Origin: Cloacimonetes bacterium UBA5284
Lineage (GTDB): Bacteria; Cloacimonadota; Cloacimonadia; Cloacimonadales; Cloacimonadaceae
Assembly: GCA_002410505.1 (NCBI GenBank)
Contig: DHSO01000022.1
Location: forward strand, 1 to 64,000
Direction of reading: 5' to 3'
DNA length: 64,000 bases
This document shows, one piece after another, positions 51,512 to 60,657 of this stretch (within the stretch, counting starts at the first letter, position 1; every line of letters begins with the position of its first letter). Position numbers and translations under genes: made by a program. Under the pieces are notes generated by a model, which made no database searches, was not told the origin of the DNA, and saw nothing but the letters and a program-made list of their open reading frames with translations.

Positions 51512-53473
51512 ATGGGAAAGATAATTGGAATCGATCTGGGAACCACAAACTCCTGCGTTGCAGTGGTTGAAGGTGGTAAACCTGTTGTAATCACAAACGC
51601 AGAAGGTGGACGCACCACTCCGTCTGTAGTTGCATTTACCAAGGACGGTCAAAGACTGGTTGGTCAATTGGCAAAGCGACAAGCAGTCACAAATCCGATC
51701 AACACGGTATTTTCGATAAAACGCTTTATGGGACGTGCTTACGGCGAAGTGAGCGAAGAGATCAAACAAGTGCCTTTCAAAGTAAAATCCGGCATCAAAA
51801 ATCAAGCCGCAGTGCATATAGACAGCGAAAACAAGGACTTCACTCCTCAAGAGATATCTGCTATGGTGCTAACCCGCATGAAGGAAACAGCGGAGGCGTA
51901 TCTTGGTACCACGGTAACTGAAGCTGTGATCACTGTCCCCGCATATTTCAACGATGATCAGCGTCAGGCAACCAAGGATGCCGGTAAAGTGGCGGGTCTG
52001 GAAGTGAAACGCATCATCAACGAACCCACTGCCGCAGCTTTGGCCTATGGAATGGAAAACAAGAAAGAACAAAAAGTAGCTGTGTACGATCTGGGTGGCG
52101 GCACTTTCGATATCTCCATTCTCGATATTTCGTCCGGAGTGGTGGAAGTGCTATCTACCAATGGGGATACTCATCTGGGCGGAGATGATTTTGACAAACG
52201 GGTAATGGACTGGATCCTGGAGCAATTTAAAAAACAAGAAGGCATCGATCTCAGTAAAGATGCTATGGCATTGCAGCGCTTGCGTGAAGCAGCCGAAAAG
52301 GCCAAGATCGAGCTATCCGGAACTCAGACCACAAACATCAATTTGCCCTTCATCACCGCAGACGCCACTGGGCCCAAACACTTGAATCTGGACCTCAGTT
52401 TATCAGAATTCAATCGTTTAACCGGAGATTTGGTGGAACGATCCCTAGGTCCATGCAAGAAGGCTTTGGCTGACGCAAAACTGAGCACATCCGATATCCA
52501 GGAAGTGCTGATGGTAGGTGGTAGCACTCGTATCCCGGCGGTGGGAGAAGCTGTGGAGAAGTTCTTTGGAAAGAAGGTGAATCGAAGCCTCAATCCGGAT
52601 GAAGTGGTAGCCATCGGCGCTGCGATTCAGGGAGCTATCCTTTCCGGTGACGACAAGGTTTCCGATGTACTCTTGCTGGATGTAACTCCGCTGTCTTTGG
52701 GTATCGAGACTCTGGGAAGTATGATGACTACCCTTATTCCCCGCAATACCACCATCCCCACGAAGAAGAGTCAGGTGTTTTCAACTGCTGCAGACAATCA
52801 GACTGCTGTTACCATCCATGTATTGCAGGGTGAACGCCCCATGGCTCCGGATAACAAGAGTTTGGGCAGATTCGACCTCGTGGGTATACCCTCAGCTCCT
52901 CGCGGAATACCACAGATAGAAGTTACTTTCGATATAGATGCCAATGGCATTTTGCATGTGTCTGCAAAAGATAAGGGCACAGGCAAAGAGCAATCCATCA
53001 AGATAGATCGCGCCGGCAGCATCGACAAGGAAGATATCGATCGTATGGTGAAGGATGCTGAATTGCACGCTGAAGAGGATAAAAAGCGCCAGGAATTTGT
53101 AAGCGCAAAAAATGAACTGGATACTTTGATCTTCAGCACCGAGAAGAGCCTTTCCGAATATGGCGACAAGCTATCTGAAAGCGAAAAAAGCGAATTGGAA
53201 GCAGATCTGAAGAACGCCAAGGAACAGCTTGAGAGAGCAAGTGATAAAGATCAGATTGAGCAGATCAAAGAAAGCCTATCCAAAAAAGCACAAAAACTGG
53301 GTGAGATAATCTACGCCAATATGCAACAACAACAGCAACAAGGTGGCGGAGGAGGATTTGATCCCAATGCACAGGGCTTCAATCCGGAGGATTTTGCCGG
53401 AACGCAGAACGAAGGACAACAAAAAGAAGATGGCCCCATAGACGCTGATTTTGAGGTAGTGGACGATAAATAA
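51512..53473 (+). CDS. dnaK: Molecular chaperone DnaK (Hsp70)
   Basis: Encodes 653 residues. The ATPase domain opens GIDLGTTNSCVAVVEGG and contains VPAYFNDDQRQATKDAG and DLGGGTFDIS; the linker is VLLLDVTPLSLGIE; the C-terminal lid ends in a Q- and G-rich tail and a final acidic DADFEVVDDK. It refolds and holds client proteins with DnaJ and GrpE. GGAGG precedes the start. Confidence 0.98.
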   Translation: MGKIIGIDLGTTNSCVAVVEGGKPVVITNAEGGRTTPSVVAFTKDGQRLVGQLAKRQAVTNPINTVFSIKRFMGRAYGEVSEEIKQVPFKVKSGIKNQAAVHIDSENKDFTPQEISAMVLTRMKETAEAYLGTTVTEAVITVPAYFNDDQRQATKDAGKVAGLEVKRIINEPTAAALAYGMENKKEQKVAVYDLGGGTFDISILDISSGVVEVLSTNGDTHLGGDDFDKRVMDWILEQFKKQEGIDLSKDAMALQRLREAAEKAKIELSGTQTTNINLPFITADATGPKHLNLDLSLSEFNRLTGDLVERSLGPCKKALADAKLSTSDIQEVLMVGGSTRIPAVGEAVEKFFGKKVNRSLNPDEVVAIGAAIQGAILSGDDKVSDVLLLDVTPLSLGIETLGSMMTTLIPRNTTIPTKKSQVFSTAADNQTAVTIHVLQGERPMAPDNKSLGRFDLVGIPSAPRGIPQIEVTFDIDANGILHVSAKDKGTGKEQSIKIDRAGSIDKEDIDRMVKDAELHAEEDKKRQEFVSAKNELDTLIFSTEKSLSEYGDKLSESEKSELEADLKNAKEQLERASDKDQIEQIKESLSKKAQKLGEIIYANMQQQQQQGGGGGFDPNAQGFNPEDFAGTQNEGQQKEDGPIDADFEVVDDK

Positions 53474-53494
53474 AACATTAACATAGACATCCTT

Positions 53495-53530
53495 GGGATA
53501 GCCTGAACAAGGCTATCCCGGGCTTTGTTT
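53495..53530 (+). terminator. Hairpin between dnaK and dnaJ
   Basis: A perfect 9-bp stem GGGATAGCC/GGCTATCCC (53495-53503 with 53511-53519) with a seven-base loop, followed by a T-rich but interrupted tract. It is probably a partial terminator or mRNA-stabilising element lowering dnaJ relative to dnaK. Confidence 0.65.
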
Positions 53531-53586
53531 TCGATTTATGGTTCTGCTGATGACATGGCAGACGATTTCAATTTTTAGGAGAATAG

Positions 53587-54738
53587 ATGGCGAAACGCGA
53601 TTATTACGAAGTATTGGGTGTTGACAAGAACGCCGATGAAGCAAGCATAAAAAAAGCATACCGTAAGCTGGCTATGCAGTATCATCCGGATAAAAACCCG
53701 GACAATAAGGCAGCAGAAGAGAAATTCAAAGAAGCCAGTGAAGCCTATGAAGTCCTTAGTGATAAAGAAAAAAGGCAGATTTACGATCAATACGGCCATG
53801 CCGGAGTAGAAGGACAATTTGGCGCCGGTGGATTCTCTTGGGATAATTTCACTCATCGTAGTGATCTGAACGACATCTTTGGAGATGGCTTCTCTTCCAT
53901 CTTTGATAGTATCTTTGGAGGAGGTTTTGGTTCGCGATCTTCCGGTAGAAGCAGCAATCACGGAGAAGATCTGCAAATAGAACTATCCCTTAGCCTTAAA
54001 GAGATAGCAGTCGGCGCAGAAAAGAAGATCAAGATCAGCACCAAAGAAGCTTGCGACAAATGTAATGGAACCGGTAGTGCCGACGGACAGGTGGAAACCT
54101 GCTCTCAATGTCGCGGTTCGGGCCAGATTCGCCAGGTACGCCAATCCCTCTTCGGACAAATGCAGACCGTTTCGGAGTGCCCTTCGTGCCGGGGAGAAGG
54201 TAAGATCATCAAAAATAAATGCTCTAAATGCTATGGTGAAGGGCGCATGGCCAAAGTGAAGGAAATCAGCGTAAAAATCCCCGCGGGAGTGGAAGAAAAC
54301 CAATATATCCGCTTGCGTGGGCAAGGCAACGTGGGCCCCAGAGGCGGCACTCGCGGCGATATTCTGGTGTTGATTCATGAAAAGCAAGATGATCTTTTTG
54401 AACGCCATGGCAACGATATTGTAATGGAATACCCCATATCGATATCGCAAGCTGTATTGGGCGATGAGATACTGGTCCCTACCCTGAGCGGGAAAGTGAA
54501 GATGAAGATCCCTTCCGGTACTCAAAGCGGAAGATTGTTCCGATTGAAAGGTCAGGGCATTCAAAGCCTGAATTCATACAGCAAAGGAGATGAGATTGTG
54601 CGTGTGGTGGTGGTGATTCCTACCAAGATATCAAAAGAAGAGACCGAAATGTTTACAAAGCTGAAAGAATACGATGCCAAGCGAGACTTTAAACCAGGGA
54701 AAGGATTCTTCTCGAAATTACGGGATTATTTTAGCTGA
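53587..54738 (+). CDS. dnaJ: Chaperone protein DnaJ (Hsp40)
   Basis: Encodes 383 residues of the full type I layout: J-domain with HPD in YHPDKNPD (about 31-38), a G/F-rich segment (about 77-120), four CxxCxGxG zinc motifs (CDKCNGTG, CSQCRGSG, CPSCRGEG, CSKCYGEG) and two C-terminal beta domains. It stimulates DnaK ATPase and delivers substrate. AGGAG lies 6 nt before the start. Confidence 0.98.
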   Translation: MAKRDYYEVLGVDKNADEASIKKAYRKLAMQYHPDKNPDNKAAEEKFKEASEAYEVLSDKEKRQIYDQYGHAGVEGQFGAGGFSWDNFTHRSDLNDIFGDGFSSIFDSIFGGGFGSRSSGRSSNHGEDLQIELSLSLKEIAVGAEKKIKISTKEACDKCNGTGSADGQVETCSQCRGSGQIRQVRQSLFGQMQTVSECPSCRGEGKIIKNKCSKCYGEGRMAKVKEISVKIPAGVEENQYIRLRGQGNVGPRGGTRGDILVLIHEKQDDLFERHGNDIVMEYPISISQAVLGDEILVPTLSGKVKMKIPSGTQSGRLFRLKGQGIQSLNSYSKGDEIVRVVVVIPTKISKEETEMFTKLKEYDAKRDFKPGKGFFSKLRDYFS

Positions 54739-54740
54739 AT

Positions 54741-55454
54741 ATGCCTTCATACTATTATCCACTTTTAACAGCCGACAGCCGTGAAATCATCCTTCAAGAT
54801 GAGGAATTTCATCATCTCTGCAAAGTGAAACGGGTTAGTAGCGGCAGCATCGTCAAGATCAACGGTGGGAATGGCATTATAGCAGAGTGCAGGGTGACAA
54901 GCATCGAAAAACGCAGGGCTGTATTGGAAGCCTTTCACATCAAAGAGCATCCTGTAGCAGAGAAAGCATTCGCCATAGCCTTTGCGCTGTTAAAAAACAA
55001 GCACGATGAGTTGGCGGTGGAAAAATGCACGGAAATGGGGGCCAGTGATTTCTTCCCCCTGCAAACCGAATTCACGGTGAGAGATGAAAATCGTAATACA
55101 GTATCTCGTTTTGAAAAGATTGCCCTAGCGGCAATCAAACAATGTGACAATCCATATTTGCCGGCGATTCACCCCATCCACAATCTTGCCAAAGCAATTG
55201 CTTATATCGAAGAGCGGGGTTATCTGCCCGTAGTTTGTTCCGAAATTGAACGGGACAAGTGGCTGCACGACCTTGGAAGAATCGATAGACCTTGCTTTAT
55301 TGTGGGACCGGAAGGTGGCTTTTCTTCATCCGAGATGGCTTTGATGCAAAGCTTGGCGTCCATCAGCATCAGTAAGTTGATTCTAAGGGCGGAAACGGCT
55401 GCAATATGCATCGCTTCGCAATACCAGCTATTTGTTCAAACGCATCAGATCTGA
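54741..55454 (+). CDS. rsmE: 16S rRNA (uracil1498-N3)-methyltransferase
   Basis: Encodes 237 residues. An N-terminal PUA-like domain (EEFHHLCKVKRVSSGSIVKI) and a C-terminal SPOUT fold with the SAM-binding knot VGPEGGFSSSE ... LRAETAAICIASQYQ identify RsmE. It begins 2 nt after dnaJ with no clear ribosome binding site, so it is probably coupled to dnaJ translation, as in many dnaJ neighbourhoods. Confidence 0.95.
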   Translation: MPSYYYPLLTADSREIILQDEEFHHLCKVKRVSSGSIVKINGGNGIIAECRVTSIEKRRAVLEAFHIKEHPVAEKAFAIAFALLKNKHDELAVEKCTEMGASDFFPLQTEFTVRDENRNTVSRFEKIALAAIKQCDNPYLPAIHPIHNLAKAIAYIEERGYLPVVCSEIERDKWLHDLGRIDRPCFIVGPEGGFSSSEMALMQSLASISISKLILRAETAAICIASQYQLFVQTHQI

Positions 55455-55518
55455 GTATCCTACTGTGATAATCCTCCACAGCTAACTGCCTGCGAAGTCG
55501 GATTGCCCAAAATTCTCT

Positions 55519-55545
55519 TTGACAGGATAAAGATGCTGATATAGT
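55519..55545 (+). promoter_or_regulatory. Possible promoter of the tatD operon
   Basis: TTGACA at 55519-55524 and TATAGT at 55540-55545, 15 nt apart, about 38 nt upstream of the tatD start. Confidence 0.45.
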
Positions 55546-55582
55546 TTGACTCAAACGAAAATAAGGGGACTCGCATAGGAAT

Positions 55583-56374
55583 ATGAAGCTGTTTGAGACT
55601 CACGCGCACCTGGACCTTCCGGATTTTGATTCTGACCGGGAGAGCCTTATCAATAAATGCTTTAACAGTGGAATCGAATATATCATCAATGTATCTTACA
55701 ACAAGGACACGGCTCTTTCTTCCCTGCAGCTTGCCAAAAAACATCTGCACATCTTTGCTACAGTGGGCTTTCATCCCCACGACGCGCAGGAGTTTGACGC
55801 TGAGATCGTGAAGAAACACGCCCGAGAGAAGAAAGTGCTGGCCATCGGAGAGATTGGTCTGGATTTCTTTCGTAATCTCTCACCCTATCCAGTGCAGCGG
55901 GAAGTGTTTGCAAATCAGGCACATCTGGCTGTCGAATACGATCTGCCGGTAGTTGTTCACGACAGGCAGGCACATCAAGAATGCTACAACATTCTGAAGC
56001 AGGAAAAAGTAAAAGAAGCAGTGTTTCATTGTTTCTCCGGCGATATAGTTTTTGCCCAACAAGTGCTTGATGCAGGCTGGATGATGAGTTTCACCGGCAG
56101 CATCACTTACAACAACTCTCATCTGGATGACGTGGTGCGTTTGGTGCCGATGGATAGATTTATGATCGAGACAGACTGTCCCTACCTGCCCCCACATCCG
56201 CACAGAGGTCAGCGTAACTCTCCCCTTTTGCTGCATCTGGTTGCGGAAAAAATAGCTCAGATCAAAGAAATCACACCCAATGAAGTGGCGGAAACAGCAT
56301 ATAACAACGCTATGAAGTTCTTCCGCGTACCCCCCGATCCGGTGAAACACCACAAAGCAGGACATAAAAAATGA
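55583..56374 (+). CDS. tatD: TatD-family metal-dependent hydrolase
   Basis: Encodes 263 residues. Metal-binding ETHAHLDL at the start, GEIGLDFF, VVHDRQAH, FHCFSGD and ETDCPYLPP form the TatD amidohydrolase-fold active site. Family members are Mg-dependent DNases or exonucleases. The product is cytoplasmic. It overlaps the next gene by ATGA. Confidence 0.93.
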   Translation: MKLFETHAHLDLPDFDSDRESLINKCFNSGIEYIINVSYNKDTALSSLQLAKKHLHIFATVGFHPHDAQEFDAEIVKKHAREKKVLAIGEIGLDFFRNLSPYPVQREVFANQAHLAVEYDLPVVVHDRQAHQECYNILKQEKVKEAVFHCFSGDIVFAQQVLDAGWMMSFTGSITYNNSHLDDVVRLVPMDRFMIETDCPYLPPHPHRGQRNSPLLLHLVAEKIAQIKEITPNEVAETAYNNAMKFFRVPPDPVKHHKAGHKK

Positions 56375-57576
56375 AGAGAATCTTTTTAATATTATCTTGT
56401 CTTACAGCGATATCGCTGTGGGCAGGGAATTCCATCTTTTCTTTTGATGGATATCCGGTACAATATTATGGTCGAGACATATACAGCCTGGGTATGGGAG
56501 ATACCGGTTCCAGCGATGTGTTCCGCAATAACACTGCCTATGCCAATCCCGCCCAGAGCAATCTTGGCAATCAAACCCTGTTCGGTACAGGATTGGTATT
56601 TGGATATACCGGTTACAAATCGAGATTTAATGATAGCGAAAATAGCTTTCGTGACAATTCGGCTGATTTCCCTTATTTCAGCATATCAATTCCTGTCAAA
56701 AAACATCGTTTTGCTTTTCAATTTGCTTCCTATGCCAACGGCATGGTAAGTAATCAGACCATGATCGACAGTCTTACCATAGAGCGCCAGGAAGTGGACA
56801 GATACCTGTACAGAGCAGATCTTATCTACAGCTACAGATACAAAAAACTCAGTCTGGGTATTAGCGGAAACTACTTTTTGGGGCACGACAACCGGAGTTT
56901 TGAACAAAGCTCTTCCAGCAATACCGTGCCTACTTCGGAACACCTGGAGCAAAACTACAAAAATCCAAGTGTCAGCTTTGGTTTTGTGCAAAACTATCAT
57001 GATCATGCCGTCGGGTCATTCGTAACCCTGCCTGCTACTCTGAAGGGAGACAAAAAGTGGAGCAGCTTCCACAGCAGCGGGGAAACTGAAGACTGTTCTT
57101 ATGATATCCCATTGACAATAAGCTTTGGCTATACGGGGCTTATCCTGCCGGAATTGAAAGTAGCCGCTGACTACAGCTATGAAGCATTTTCCGAGACCGA
57201 CGACAGCCTCAGGAATGGCTGGAAAATGGGTGTGGGCATAGCATATGAACCAGATACAGAGCGTAAACGCTATTGGTACAATAAAATACCGCTGCGTGCG
57301 GGATTTTCCAGACGTGCTCTGCCATTCAAGTCTAACGGTGAGTATGTGGACGAAAATACCATCAGTGCCGGCCTTAGCTTTCCGCTGAAAGGTGAGATTA
57401 ATCGCCTTGATCTTGGCTTTATGTATCAGACTCGAGGTTCTCTGGAAACAAATAATCTTCAGGATAGCAGCTATATGATGCTAATTGGATTTACGGGATT
57501 CGATATTATCAGCAAAGCCATAGACCGCACTGCCCCCAGGGATATCCCCGAGGCGGAGGAGTTGCGCGAATGGTAG
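56371..57576 (+). CDS. Exported barrel-like outer-membrane protein
   Basis: Encodes 401 residues. A signal peptide ends near SLWAG (residue 19). GMGDTGSSDVFRNNTAYANPAQ near 42-63 is the conserved N-terminal motif of FadL/PorV-like barrels, and the rest shows alternating strands such as LIYSYRYKKLSLGISGNYFLG. It is likely an outer-membrane channel or a secretion-associated barrel. Its stop lies within the first codons of the DHH gene. Confidence 0.78.
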   Translation: MKRIFLILSCLTAISLWAGNSIFSFDGYPVQYYGRDIYSLGMGDTGSSDVFRNNTAYANPAQSNLGNQTLFGTGLVFGYTGYKSRFNDSENSFRDNSADFPYFSISIPVKKHRFAFQFASYANGMVSNQTMIDSLTIERQEVDRYLYRADLIYSYRYKKLSLGISGNYFLGHDNRSFEQSSSSNTVPTSEHLEQNYKNPSVSFGFVQNYHDHAVGSFVTLPATLKGDKKWSSFHSSGETEDCSYDIPLTISFGYTGLILPELKVAADYSYEAFSETDDSLRNGWKMGVGIAYEPDTERKRYWYNKIPLRAGFSRRALPFKSNGEYVDENTISAGLSFPLKGEINRLDLGFMYQTRGSLETNNLQDSSYMMLIGFTGFDIISKAIDRTAPRDIPEAEELREW

Positions 57577-59096
57577 CTGATGGCAGTTTATTTGAGCGTA
57601 TCTTTCATGCTCGCAACCTGAAACAAGAAGATTTGGAAAGCTCGTTGGAGGATTTACCGGACGAACGGTTGCTGGCTAACATCGATAAGGTAGCCGAAAG
57701 AATACGGGAAGCCATCTACAACAACGAATCCATGATCATCTTCGGGCACGATGATCCCGACGGAATAACCAGTACCTATATATTGTACGAATTTTTGAAT
57801 AGCTGCGGCTACCAGAGACACAGCTACTATATACCGAATCGGAACATAGAATCCCATGGTATTCAAGCCGGCTTCATAGAACACGTGAGAAATGGTGGCT
57901 ACAAGCTGGTGATAACCGTAGATAACGGTATATCTGCTTTTGATGGAGTGGAAAAATTAAATGAAATGGGTTGCGATGTGATCATTACAGATCATCATCT
58001 CATTCAGCCCGATATGCTGCCCAATGCTTATGCCATTCTGAATCCACTATTACCTGCCAGTGAATATCCTTTCAAAGCTTTGGCAGGTGTAGGGGTAGCT
58101 CTGATGCTGATCCGTTATCTGTCCAGAGTATGGGAACACCCTCTGGATCCAGCCGCATATTTTTGGACTGCCATAGGCTCCTTGGCAGATAAAGTTCCCA
58201 TGATTGGGATAAACCGGATTCTGGTAAGACATGTATTGTTGAATCTCGATGCCGTGAGCGATCAGACTGTGCAGTTTCTCTTGCGCAATTACAGCCGTGT
58301 AAGCAGTCCTACTGATGTCTTTAATTTTCTCACCTACACATCCCGCCTTATCGCCAATGGCAGGGAAGAAGGCGGACAGCACACTGCCCTGCGTTTCATA
58401 TTGCAGCTTTCCGATGCCAAAGCCCGTTTGTTTGAAAGTTTGGAAGAGCAAAAGAATAGATGGGAAAGCGAATTAAATAGGGTATTCAACTTTTTGGAGA
58501 CTCTCTCTGAAGACTTTGTGGGCAATTTCTTTGTCTATTTCGACGATGAAGGTGTGATCCCATATTCGCTTTTGGGCACAGCATCTACGTTCATCGTGAA
58601 TCGTTTGGGTATCCCAACGATCATGTTGAAACATCACAATGGTAGTACCGTATGTGAGGGGCGTTGCGGTGAAGGGTTCAATATGGTGGAAGCATTTACA
58701 CACTGCAAGGATCACCTTATCCAATTTGGGGGTCATGCCAAAGCGGCCGGATTCTCTATGCAGACGAGCTCCTACGACAGTTTCCTGGAGTGCTTTGCCG
58801 ACTATTTGAGTGCAAACTTCAAGGCACCGAATGAAGAAGATGTTATCCACTATGACACTGAATGCCGGATTGAAGAGATGAGTCCTGAGCTTTGGCAGAA
58901 ACTGGAGATAATGCTACCCTGGGGACAGAAAAATCCAGAACCAACTTTGAAGATCAGGGGGTTGAAAGCCGGTGATTTGACCGGGAATTGGAGTGTGGAC
59001 AACGGTGGCCTGCTTCTCTCGCGGGATCAAGAGCGCGACTGCATAGCTACCTGGCGCTCTGCCAATCAATTACGCATTCAGAGAATTTTAGAATAG
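57570..59096 (+). CDS. RecJ-like DHH-family phosphoesterase/exonuclease
   Basis: Encodes 508 residues. DHH-family motifs are FGHDDPDGITS, VDNGIS, the DHH motif in IITDHH, and the DHHA1 region with FGGHAKAAGFSMQ. It is close in length to RecJ (about 550-580) but shorter, so an archaeal RecJ-type or NrnA-related nuclease is also possible. It probably degrades single-stranded DNA 5' to 3' in repair. The start overlaps the upstream gene by 7 nt. Confidence 0.85.
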   Translation: MVADGSLFERIFHARNLKQEDLESSLEDLPDERLLANIDKVAERIREAIYNNESMIIFGHDDPDGITSTYILYEFLNSCGYQRHSYYIPNRNIESHGIQAGFIEHVRNGGYKLVITVDNGISAFDGVEKLNEMGCDVIITDHHLIQPDMLPNAYAILNPLLPASEYPFKALAGVGVALMLIRYLSRVWEHPLDPAAYFWTAIGSLADKVPMIGINRILVRHVLLNLDAVSDQTVQFLLRNYSRVSSPTDVFNFLTYTSRLIANGREEGGQHTALRFILQLSDAKARLFESLEEQKNRWESELNRVFNFLETLSEDFVGNFFVYFDDEGVIPYSLLGTASTFIVNRLGIPTIMLKHHNGSTVCEGRCGEGFNMVEAFTHCKDHLIQFGGHAKAAGFSMQTSSYDSFLECFADYLSANFKAPNEEDVIHYDTECRIEEMSPELWQKLEIMLPWGQKNPEPTLKIRGLKAGDLTGNWSVDNGGLLLSRDQERDCIATWRSANQLRIQRILE

Positions 59097-59102
59097 AGCA
59101 CT

Positions 59103-59690
59103 ATGGGAAGGCTTAACGAGACTCTCAGAAAGTCTATACATCTCAGCTCATTGTTGATTCCCTTCGGCTACCGATACATATTGGGATACAACAGACGCGT
59201 AGCTTTTGTAATGCTATTGGCTGCATTGGTGATCAGTCTGGTAATAGAATTCAACCGCTTCTGGCAGCGCAGTTTCCGCAAAACATTCCATCGTATATTT
59301 GGCTTGATCCTCAGAAAGCATGAGCTAAAGGATTTTACGGGAGCTACTTATTTATTGGTTGCCAGTTTGCTCTGTGTTGCTTTCTTCGATGAGCCGATCG
59401 CGGCTGTTTCGATAGCGTATCTCAGCATCGGTGATACATTTGCCGCTCTGATCGGTATGAACTTTGGCAAACGTAAGTTTTTGCACAACCATAAAAGTAT
59501 GGAAGGAAGTCTTGCCTGTTTTGTCTCTTGTGCCATCTTTGGACTTTGGTGGCAAGCAAATCCCTGGCAAGCCATTGTTGGAGCCTTGGCAGCAACTGCT
59601 GCGGAATTGAGCAATGTAGCTTTGGACGACAACATCAAGATTCCTCTGGCTTCCGCTTTGGCGATGACTCTGGTCAGCCTGTTCATATAG
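59103..59690 (+). CDS. Polyprenol/dolichol-kinase-like membrane protein
   Basis: Encodes 195 residues with about five hydrophobic helices. SIGDTFAALIGMNFGKRK and KSMEGSLACF match the CTP-dependent polyprenol kinase/phosphatidate cytidylyltransferase-like family (SEC59/VTE5). The likely reaction is phosphorylation of a polyprenol or other isoprenoid alcohol. It is followed by a glycosyltransferase of the type that uses polyprenyl phosphate. Confidence 0.82.
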   Translation: MGRLNETLRKSIHLSSLLIPFGYRYILGYNRRVAFVMLLAALVISLVIEFNRFWQRSFRKTFHRIFGLILRKHELKDFTGATYLLVASLLCVAFFDEPIAAVSIAYLSIGDTFAALIGMNFGKRKFLHNHKSMEGSLACFVSCAIFGLWWQANPWQAIVGALAATAAELSNVALDDNIKIPLASALAMTLVSLFI

Positions 59691-59700
59691 TGAGGTTCAT

Positions 59701-60657
59701 ATGCTATTATCCTTCGTAATACCCGTCTTGAACGAAGCAGAATCCCTTCAGCAACTGTATAAAGAAATCCTGGGAAACCTTGGTGAACACAGCTATGAGA
59801 TAATTTTTGTAGACGACGGTTCCAAGGATGGCAGTTTTGGGGTGATGACAGATCTGGCAGCGCAAGATAAGCAGGTAAGAGTGATCAAGTTTCGCCGCAA
59901 CTTTGGCAAAGCCGCCGCCTTACAAAAGGGCTTCGAAATAGCTTGCGGAGAGGTGGTGTTTACCATGGATGCCGATCTACAGGACAATCCTGCCGAGATT
60001 TCCGCTTTCCTCGAAAAGCTGAACCAAGGCTACGATATGGTATCCGGATGGAAGAAGAAACGCCGTGATCCCTGGCATAAAAAACTACCTTCCAGGCTTT
60101 TCAACAGCGTAACAGCGCGCACCTTCAAATTGAAACTGAATGACTACAATTGCGGATTCAAAGCTTACCGCCGGGAATTGGTGAAAGAGCTCTATTTGTA
60201 TGGAGAAATGCACCGCTACATTCCGGCTCTGGCAAATTCTTTGGGCTATAGAATAGGGGAGATTGCTGTCCAGCATCGAGCACGACAACACGGCAAGAGC
60301 AAATATGGTCTAGAGCGTTACCTACGTGGTTTCTTCGATCTTCTAACGGTGAGGATGGTAACACATTACATTAAAAGTCCGCTATATCTCTTTGGCAGGA
60401 TAGGTCTTATCTCCACTATACTGGGTTCCGTCATAACATTGTACCTTACCATAATGAAAATCTTTTGGGGTATGCCTCTTTCGAATCGTCCGCTTTTGTT
60501 GATGGGTATATTGTTAATCTTGGGCGGTCTCCAGTTTATCTCTTTGGGTCTGATGTCCGAACTCATTATAAACCGAATCAATCCGGCACAACGCTTACCC
60601 CTGTCCATAGAGACCACGATCAATGTGAGGACGGAGACCAATGATGAAAAGCCTTGA
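59701..60657 (+). CDS. Family 2 glycosyltransferase, polyprenyl-phosphate type
   Basis: Encodes 318 residues. The GT-A domain shows VIPVLNEAESL, FVDDGSKDGS and TMDADLQDNP (DXD), as in dolichol-phosphate mannose synthase, GtrB and ArnC. HGKSKYG lies before two C-terminal membrane helices (about 228-252 and 262-290). It should make a polyprenyl-phosphate sugar at the inner membrane. It overlaps the LolC/E-like gene by 17 nt. Confidence 0.92.
   Translation: MLLSFVIPVLNEAESLQQLYKEILGNLGEHSYEIIFVDDGSKDGSFGVMTDLAAQDKQVRVIKFRRNFGKAAALQKGFEIACGEVVFTMDADLQDNPAEISAFLEKLNQGYDMVSGWKKKRRDPWHKKLPSRLFNSVTARTFKLKLNDYNCGFKAYRRELVKELYLYGEMHRYIPALANSLGYRIGEIAVQHRARQHGKSKYGLERYLRGFFDLLTVRMVTHYIKSPLYLFGRIGLISTILGSVITLYLTIMKIFWGMPLSNRPLLLMGILLILGGLQFISLGLMSELIINRINPAQRLPLSIETTINVRTETNDEKP

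Noticed and set aside
53320..53400. CAA/CAG-rich repeat at the dnaK end as a microsatellite
   Set aside because: It encodes the Q- and G-rich flexible tail common in DnaK proteins.
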